From the NCBI RefSeq assembly GCF_014195505.1, contig NZ_JACIBV010000001.1, positions 1 through 64,000 of the forward strand: DNA of 64,000 nucleotides, read 5' to 3'. The stretch's first letter is position 1. Every line of letters begins with the position of its first letter. The notes below the pieces were generated by a model. That model worked only from the letters and a program-made list of their open reading frames with translations. It ran no database searches and was not told where the DNA came from. A program made the position numbers and the translations under genes. The DNA comes from Nonomuraea dietziae (GTDB taxonomy: Bacteria; Actinomycetota; Actinomycetes; Streptosporangiales; Streptosporangiaceae). Below are positions 59,796 through 64,000 of this stretch, in pieces.

Positions 59796-60246
59796 TAGGG
59801 CGGCGGTGGTGGCCGGCGAGGGCCGGGTGTGCAGCCAGACGGCGGTCAGCCGGTGCAGGCCGTAGCGGTCGGCCAGCCGCAGCGGCCCAGGCCGGGCAGC
59901 GCGGCGACCGCGGCGGTGACCGCCTCGCGCCGGTCGGCGGCCGGCTGGCGGGCCAGTGCGGCGGCGCTGAGAGCCACGGCGTTCAGCCCGGCCGTCACGA
60001 CCGCGCCGACCCTCTCGTCCACACGCGCCGACGCGGCGAGGTCGGCGGAGGCGGGGTGCGGGGCTGGTCGAGGCGGCCGTCGGGCGCGGGGTAGCGGGTG
60101 CGGCACCGTACTCCGGGTCGTCGTACTCCATAAGAGGCAAAGCACTGTTCGTGGCAGTAGTGCATGAGCCGCTCGCGCACCTTGGTCAGCGGATGCATGC
60201 TCGGTCTGTCACCGCTGGCAGACAGTCAGTGTTACCCGGTTCCAGC

Positions 60247-60705
60247 TCAGGACAGGGTCCTGACGCGGGCGGTCTGCTCCTCTTGGACTCTGCGGGCGGT
60301 ACGCAGGAAATCGAGGATGATGGCCAGTTCGTCCGGCCCGTACTCCTGCAGCGCCTGGGCGCCCGCCTGGCCGACCGGGACGAAGATCTCGGTCTCGGCC
60401 GAGCGGGCGGCGTCGGTCGCGGCGACCAGGACGCGGCGGCGGTTGCCCGGATCGGGGGAGCGGAACACCATGCCTGCGCGTTCCAGCCGGTCGATGACCG
60501 TGGTGGTGGCTGCCGGGCTGAGCTTCAGCGCGAGGCTGATCTGGCCGGCGGGCACTGGGCCGTCGGCCAGCACCACGTCGAGGCAGCGCAGGTCGGTGCG
60601 GTTGAGGCCGAGCCGGGCGGCGGCCGCCTCGTCGAAGACGTCGAAGCTCTGCTGCAGCTGCCGGAGCTCCATGGCGATCTCTCCAATGACGACACGTTTC
60701 GACAT
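60247..60705 (-). CDS. MarR family transcriptional regulator
   Basis: A 152-residue MarR protein. Winged helix: NRTDLRCLDVVLADGPVPAG, QISLALKLSPAATTTVIDRL, ERAGMVFRSPDPGNRRRVLV. ATG 60705 (MSKRVVIGEIAMEL) is used; a more upstream in-frame start would overlap the operator. It is divergent from a SnoaL-like gene with two TTTCG-N5-CGAA(A) palindromes between them, one over its own start codon. Confidence 0.9.
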   Translation of the reverse strand: MSKRVVIGEIAMELRQLQQSFDVFDEAAAARLGLNRTDLRCLDVVLADGPVPAGQISLALKLSPAATTTVIDRLERAGMVFRSPDPGNRRRVLVAATDAARSAETEIFVPVGQAGAQALQEYGPDELAIILDFLRTARRVQEEQTARVRTLS

Positions 60706-60743
60706 TCGAAGCTTTCTGTTATCGTACATTTCGCTAGTCGAAA
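60697..60743. promoter_or_regulatory. twin TTTCG-N5-CGAAA operators
   Basis: TTTCG-acatt-CGAAg (60697-60711) and TTTCG-ctagt-CGAAA (60729-60743) share one plan and start 32 bp apart. The first covers the MarR start codon, the second lies 28 bp before the SnoaL-like gene, so one regulator could silence both. Confidence 0.7.
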
Positions 60744-60771
60744 CGATGATAGCATCTGCGGAGGCACCACC

Positions 60772-61308
60772 ATGCGCTCAATCACTCCCACCGGATCTAC
60801 CGCCAGCACGCGAACCGGCGACACCGCTCAGATCGAAAGACTCTTCATCGACTTCCTGGCGGCCTGGACGGCGGGTGACGCCGAGTCGTTCGGCGCGCTG
60901 TTCACCGACGACTCCGACTACGTCTCCTATGACGGCACCATCGCCCGCGGCCGCCGCGAGCACCAGCACAACCACGACAAGCTCTTCCGCGGCGTCCTGG
61001 CCGGCTCGGCGCTGGTCGGTGACCTGGAGTCGGTCCGCTACCTCACGCCGGACGTGGCGATCGTGTACGGCACGGCCTCCGTCCTGATGCCGTGGCGATC
61101 CAGGCTCCCCAAGCGGCGGCTGTCACGGCAGACCATCGTCGTGGTGCGGACGGAAGCCGGCTGGAAGATCAGCGCCATTCACAACGGCCGCGTCCGCCCC
61201 GTCACTGTTCCCGAGCCCGACGCGTTTCCTTCCAAGATGTCCCAGCTGATGGCGCGTATCGCCCACCGCGTCAAGACGCCCGCGACCATAGACCCGACAG
61301 TGCACTGA
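60772..61308 (+). CDS. SnoaL/DUF4440-like (SgcJ/EcaC) protein
   Basis: A 178-residue nuclear-transport-factor-2-like protein of the SgcJ/EcaC group. AQIERLFIDFLAAWTAGDAE, SFGALFTDDSDYVSYDGTIA, EHQHNHDKLFRGVLAGSALV and KISAIHNGRVRPV show the cone-shaped alpha/beta pocket. Members are assorted enzymes or ligand-binding proteins, some in natural-product pathways. ATG 60772 follows GGAGG. It is divergent from and probably repressed by the MarR gene, and ends at a strong hairpin. Confidence 0.88.
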   Translation: MRSITPTGSTASTRTGDTAQIERLFIDFLAAWTAGDAESFGALFTDDSDYVSYDGTIARGRREHQHNHDKLFRGVLAGSALVGDLESVRYLTPDVAIVYGTASVLMPWRSRLPKRRLSRQTIVVVRTEAGWKISAIHNGRVRPVTVPEPDAFPSKMSQLMARIAHRVKTPATIDPTVH

Positions 61309-61345
61309 TTCTGTCCAGTCTCTTGTTCCGTATCAACGGATGAAA

Positions 61346-61372
61346 GGCCAGAACGCTGTGGGCGTTCTGGCC
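61346..61372 (+). terminator. terminator hairpin
   Basis: GGCCAGAACGC and GCGTTCTGGCC form a perfect 11-bp stem with a five-base loop, 37 bp after the SnoaL-like stop. Confidence 0.7.
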
Positions 61373-61734
61373 CTCCAGACCTTCGAGAGGACGGGCGTAT
61401 TAGCGGTCTTGCGGCGCTGGTCAGGGCTGGGCAGCTCGGCGACCGGGGCGAGCACGTCGCCTTGGATGCGCTTGTGCCGCATGCGCAGCTGCCGCCAGGC
61501 GGTCACCCATCCGAGATTACGAACATTTCGGCTCATGGCCGCTTCCGGCCGCATCTCGGCCGGACCCGCTCTTGGCGTCCAGCTCCAGCCGGATGGTCCC
61601 ACCACCCCAGTCGTCCCGACACGTGCCAATAGGCGTGTGACAAGGCGATAGGTCCAGGGGTCACGGCGAATCCGGTAGGCAGGGGATAGGACGATTCGAT
61701 ATATAGGACCTTTCATCCCTGAGCTGGAGTCCTG
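61373..61734. other. gap without a supported gene
   Basis: A minus-strand frame at 61333-61536 begins SRNVRNLGWVTAWRQLRMRH and is weakly preceded by a purine-rich stretch, but it runs through the terminator hairpin and has no recognised family. Nothing else is visible before the beta-propeller gene. Confidence 0.45.
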
Positions 61735-63162
61735 ATGTCGGAAACCGATTCTCCCGAAGTGCGATCGCGGCGAACTGGCCGAGGTGCGCACCTGCTTGCC
61801 ATAGGCGTGGCGGTGGCCCTTCTCGCCGTGGGGGTGGTGGCGGTGGTCGGGGTGAACAAGTGGTGGAATGTGCGGGGCATTTCCTCGGCCCGTGAACTCG
61901 CGCTGCGCGGCGTGGCAGCCAGAGGCGATGATCGAACCTCTGCGGTGGTGCTGGGCGCGGCGGCGGTGGCGGCCCACCCGGACAAGCTCAACCGATCGGC
62001 CTTGGGGGAGACCCTACTGTCCGGTCGCCGTGGCGTCGCCGCGCCGGCCGGGGCCATACGGGCGATGGCGTTGAGCGACGACGGTCGGACAGCCCTGATG
62101 TCGATCGTCGACCAGGGGGTCACCTGGCGGAGCCTGGATTCTCCCATCCAGGAGGAGGTCCCCCTGAAGCTTGGCCTTGATGAGGAGGCGCTGGAGGCCT
62201 CCATCGAAGAGGAGGGCCGGAAACGGGAGGCCCCGTTCGTGGCGAGCATCCCCTTGGAGGGCGAGGCCAGCGCCACCGCACTGGAGGTGTCGTCCGATGG
62301 ACGACAGGCGGTCATCGGGGCTCTTGACGGGTCGCTCGGCCTGTGGCGGTTGGATGACTCCGCCAGGCCGGTGCGGGTGGCCAAGGTGCCGGGCCAGAAC
62401 TCCTTCATGGTCGCGAGCGTGGCGCTCGCTGCGGACGGCAGGACCGTCCTGGCAGGCTACGAGCGTGGCAGCGTGCTCGTGTGGGATCTGTCCAGGGGGG
62501 AACAGCTGGCCACGCTCCCGGGGCACAGCTCGTGGATCGGCGGGGTGGCCTTGAGCGACGACGGACGGGTCGCGGTCACGATCAGCCGAGGCAGCGGATA
62601 TGTCTGGAATCTCGCCGATCGGAGGAGTCCGGTCCGGGTCGGCGCCATCCCGCGGGCAGGAGTCGACGGGGAGGGGCTCGACCTCAGTGCGGACGGCCGG
62701 ACGGCCATGATCGGTGGCCAGCTCTGGAACCTATCGAACCCGGCCCGGCCCACGCTGGTGAATCCCGTGGCCAAGGAGGTGGATGGCGTCTCCCTCTCCT
62801 CGGACGGGCAGGTCGCTCTGACCACAGACGGCGCCGGGAGCGCGACGCTGTGGCGGATCGCGGACCCGGCGCGGCCCGTCAAGGTCGCCGAAGTCGCCGG
62901 AGTGGGGGAACTGGACTTGGACTACCTCACGATGTACGACGTCAAGGAATCGCCAGGCTCAGCGATGCTGAGCGGGGACGGCGGGACGGTGCTGGCGGTG
63001 AGCGCCGAAGGCGGGGCGCTGTTCATGGACGTCGCGGGGCTCAGCGGCGATCCGCTCCGGGATGCCTGCGCGGAGATCGCGGAGGATTCGACGGCGGGCT
63101 TGGTCAGCATGAGGGAGCGACTGGCCGGCGGGAGCTTCGTCGAGCCGTGCGACGGTGGGTGA
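61735..63162 (+). CDS. membrane-anchored WD40-type beta-propeller protein
   Basis: A 475-residue protein. Residues 1-20 are a basic cytoplasmic tail, 20-42 one membrane helix (LLAIGVAVALLAVGVVAVVG), and the rest faces outward. It contains at least seven strand repeats of WD40-like form, e.g. AIRAMALSDDGRTALMS, SDGRQAVIGALDGSLGLWRL, AADGRTVLAGYERGSVLVWD, SDDGRVAVTISRGSGYVWNL and SSDGQVALTTDGAGSATLWR. Similar modules in actinomycetes are fused to kinases or NTPases; here only the sensor/scaffold part is present. ATG 61735 follows GGAG. No neighbour suggests a partner. Confidence 0.8.
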   Translation: MSETDSPEVRSRRTGRGAHLLAIGVAVALLAVGVVAVVGVNKWWNVRGISSARELALRGVAARGDDRTSAVVLGAAAVAAHPDKLNRSALGETLLSGRRGVAAPAGAIRAMALSDDGRTALMSIVDQGVTWRSLDSPIQEEVPLKLGLDEEALEASIEEEGRKREAPFVASIPLEGEASATALEVSSDGRQAVIGALDGSLGLWRLDDSARPVRVAKVPGQNSFMVASVALAADGRTVLAGYERGSVLVWDLSRGEQLATLPGHSSWIGGVALSDDGRVAVTISRGSGYVWNLADRRSPVRVGAIPRAGVDGEGLDLSADGRTAMIGGQLWNLSNPARPTLVNPVAKEVDGVSLSSDGQVALTTDGAGSATLWRIADPARPVKVAEVAGVGELDLDYLTMYDVKESPGSAMLSGDGGTVLAVSAEGGALFMDVAGLSGDPLRDACAEIAEDSTAGLVSMRERLAGGSFVEPCDGG

Positions 63163-63166
63163 GCGC

Positions 63167-63394
63167 CTACGGCCGGTTGTTCGGCAGGCACCAGTGGGTG
63201 GCGGCTCGTAACATCAAGACGACCGTCATCGCCCCGGACCGGAACCTGTCGTAGACGGTGGACCACGGCCCGTACTCGATGGGCAGGTCCCGCCACGGAC
63301 TGCCGGTACGAAACCGCCACAGCACCGCATTGAACTGCCGCCGCAGGTCCGGGATCGGGCCCCGCTCACGCATGGGTAGGTTGGGCTCGATCAA
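63167..63394 (-). pseudogene. IS5-family transposase N-terminal remnant
   Basis: About 45 codons match the N-terminal region of IS5-type transposases: GPIPDLRRQFNAVLWRFRTG and SPWRDLPIEYGPWSTVYDRF. The frame then runs into unrelated sequence (VVLMLRAATHWCLPNNRP). No catalytic residues or terminal repeats remain. Confidence 0.75.
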
Positions 63395-63489
63395 GGACGG
63401 CGTAGCAGCCTCCGGGGAGCCAGAGCGGGGGCGATGAGCGCGTCGGCGTCCTTGCTGGAACGGCCCGTTGTCTGGGTCTTGTCCGAGAT

Positions 63490-63705
63490 CCTTCGATCGC
63501 GGCCCTGGCCGCCGATGCGATCATCACGCTGGCCGCGTACGGGGAACCGCCCGCGGCCGACCTAGGCCGGGCCGTGGGCCACATGGTCCGCGGCGGGCAG
63601 GTCAAGCTCAATCGGATCACCGGCATCCTCGACGAGGTCATGGAGGCCGGGCGCGGCCCTCCCCATGATCAGCAGGATGACCAGGGATCCTCGAGACTGC
63701 TCCCG
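63490..63705 (+). other. protein-like open stretch of unknown origin
   Basis: A plus-strand frame reads DPSIAALAADAIITLAAYGE, PPAADLGRAVGHMVRGGQVK and LNRITGILDEVMEAGRG, with the helix pattern of a real protein, but it has no start codon with a ribosome site and runs on antisense to the DUF1330 gene. It is probably the broken 3' half of a gene cut by the adjacent IS remnant. Confidence 0.35.
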
Positions 63706-64000
63706 CTAAGCATCCAGCAGGTCAGAGGGAGCGGTCTCGAAAATGATCGCGTTCGCCCGCGACCCGGCCTGCCGCAATGCCTTGAGCTCACGGTACTCAG
63801 GCGAGTCGTACCACCGGTGCGCGGTCTGCAGATCAGGGAACTCGATCAGCACCGGATACCCCAGCATCGCCGTCCCCTCGAGCACGTCCACCTGCCCCCC
63901 GACCGCCCGGTAGGCGCCGCCGTAACTCTCCACGACAGCGCGCACGCGCGAGGCGTACTCGGCCAGCTTGTCCGGGTCGGAGACCTCGATGTTGTCGAAC
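63706..64000 (-). CDS. DUF1330 family protein, cut by window edge
   Basis: The last 97 codons of a DUF1330 protein; the start lies beyond 64000. NIEVSDPDKLAEYASRVRAV, then GTAMLGYPVLIEFPDLQTAH and DSPEYRELKALRQAGSRANA show the family plan. It resembles the DUF1330 protein at 1392-1697 in fold only. Confidence 0.85.
   Translation of the reverse strand, partial: FDNIEVSDPDKLAEYASRVRAVVESYGGAYRAVGGQVDVLEGTAMLGYPVLIEFPDLQTAHRWYDSPEYRELKALRQAGSRANAIIFETAPSDLLDA

Larger units (their letters stand above)
59598..60246. other. decayed region with orphan terminator and recombinase trace
   Basis: No intact gene. It holds a perfect 16-bp palindrome (CTGACCAGCTGGTCAG, 59640-59655), an orphan plus-strand terminator (59665-59705) and a tyrosine-recombinase-like scrap (59706-59795, minus). 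A further minus-strand frame (ADLAASARVDERVGAVVTAG) at 59846-60060 looks protein-like but has no start or family. Confidence 0.5.

Overview
The window is high-GC, densely coded DNA from an actinomycete. The evidence is the frequent GTG and TTG starts, several leaderless-looking promoters, an ECF sigma factor paired with a YCII protein, a mycothiol-type DinB enzyme and many TetR/MarR/HxlR regulators. A Streptosporangiales-type genome (for example a Nonomuraea relative) would fit, but that is inference. There are no rRNA, tRNA or CRISPR loci. Most genes are small regulator-plus-target units, so this looks like an accessory chromosomal region rather than a core one.

Region 1-8.4 kb: LysR/DUF1330 pair, a degraded stretch with transposon-like fragments, terC behind a manganese-type (yybP-ykoY) riboswitch and a palindromic operator, a broken IS transposase, a RibD-like reductase, an AraC regulator, a MarR/membrane-protein pair and a second broken IS. 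Region 8.4-21.2 kb: a hydantoin/nucleobase-type catabolic group (DUF917 protein, hydantoinase/oxoprolinase, NCS1 permease). Divergent from it is a 702-residue protein that looks like a domesticated transposase carrying four regularly spaced helix-turn-helix repeats. This part also holds a sulfatase/oxidoreductase/TetR unit, a CodA-like deaminase and a cyclase-family hydrolase.

Region 21.4-27 kb: a secreted protein, a decayed TetR gene, and two complete insertion sequences (IS5-type, then IS481-type) that inserted one after the other at the same CTAG, which is the stop codon of a GH15 glycosidase. Region 27-30.5 kb: a four-cistron unit with a natural FAH/metallo-beta-lactamase fusion, DUF2867 and a monooxygenase-fold protein, opposite a TetR regulator. 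Region 30.5-51.5 kb is the most conserved-looking part: a group 2 sigma factor followed by an adenosine-deaminase-like enzyme and an APC permease; a drug-type ABC exporter/TetR/NmrA locus; a PoxB-like oxidase with a methyltransferase; a frameshifted CocE-type hydrolase; a PrmC-like methyltransferase with a structured leader; STAS protein, Trk potassium channel subunit, universal stress protein, GNAT; YCII plus ECF sigma; proline iminopeptidase and a GlxA-type regulator.

Region 51.5-64 kb: more regulator/target pairs with clear operator palindromes (MarR/DinB-like, HxlR/haloalkane-dehalogenase-like, MerR/hydrolase, MarR/SnoaL-like), a stretch of decayed genes between 58.2 and 60.2 kb, a membrane-anchored beta-propeller protein, another IS5 remnant and a DUF1330 gene cut by the right edge.

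The most unusual items are the HTH-repeat transposase-derived protein at 12.7-14.8 kb, the layered control of terC, the double insertion at one stop codon, the FAH-MBL fusion, and enzymes whose catalytic residues have been replaced.
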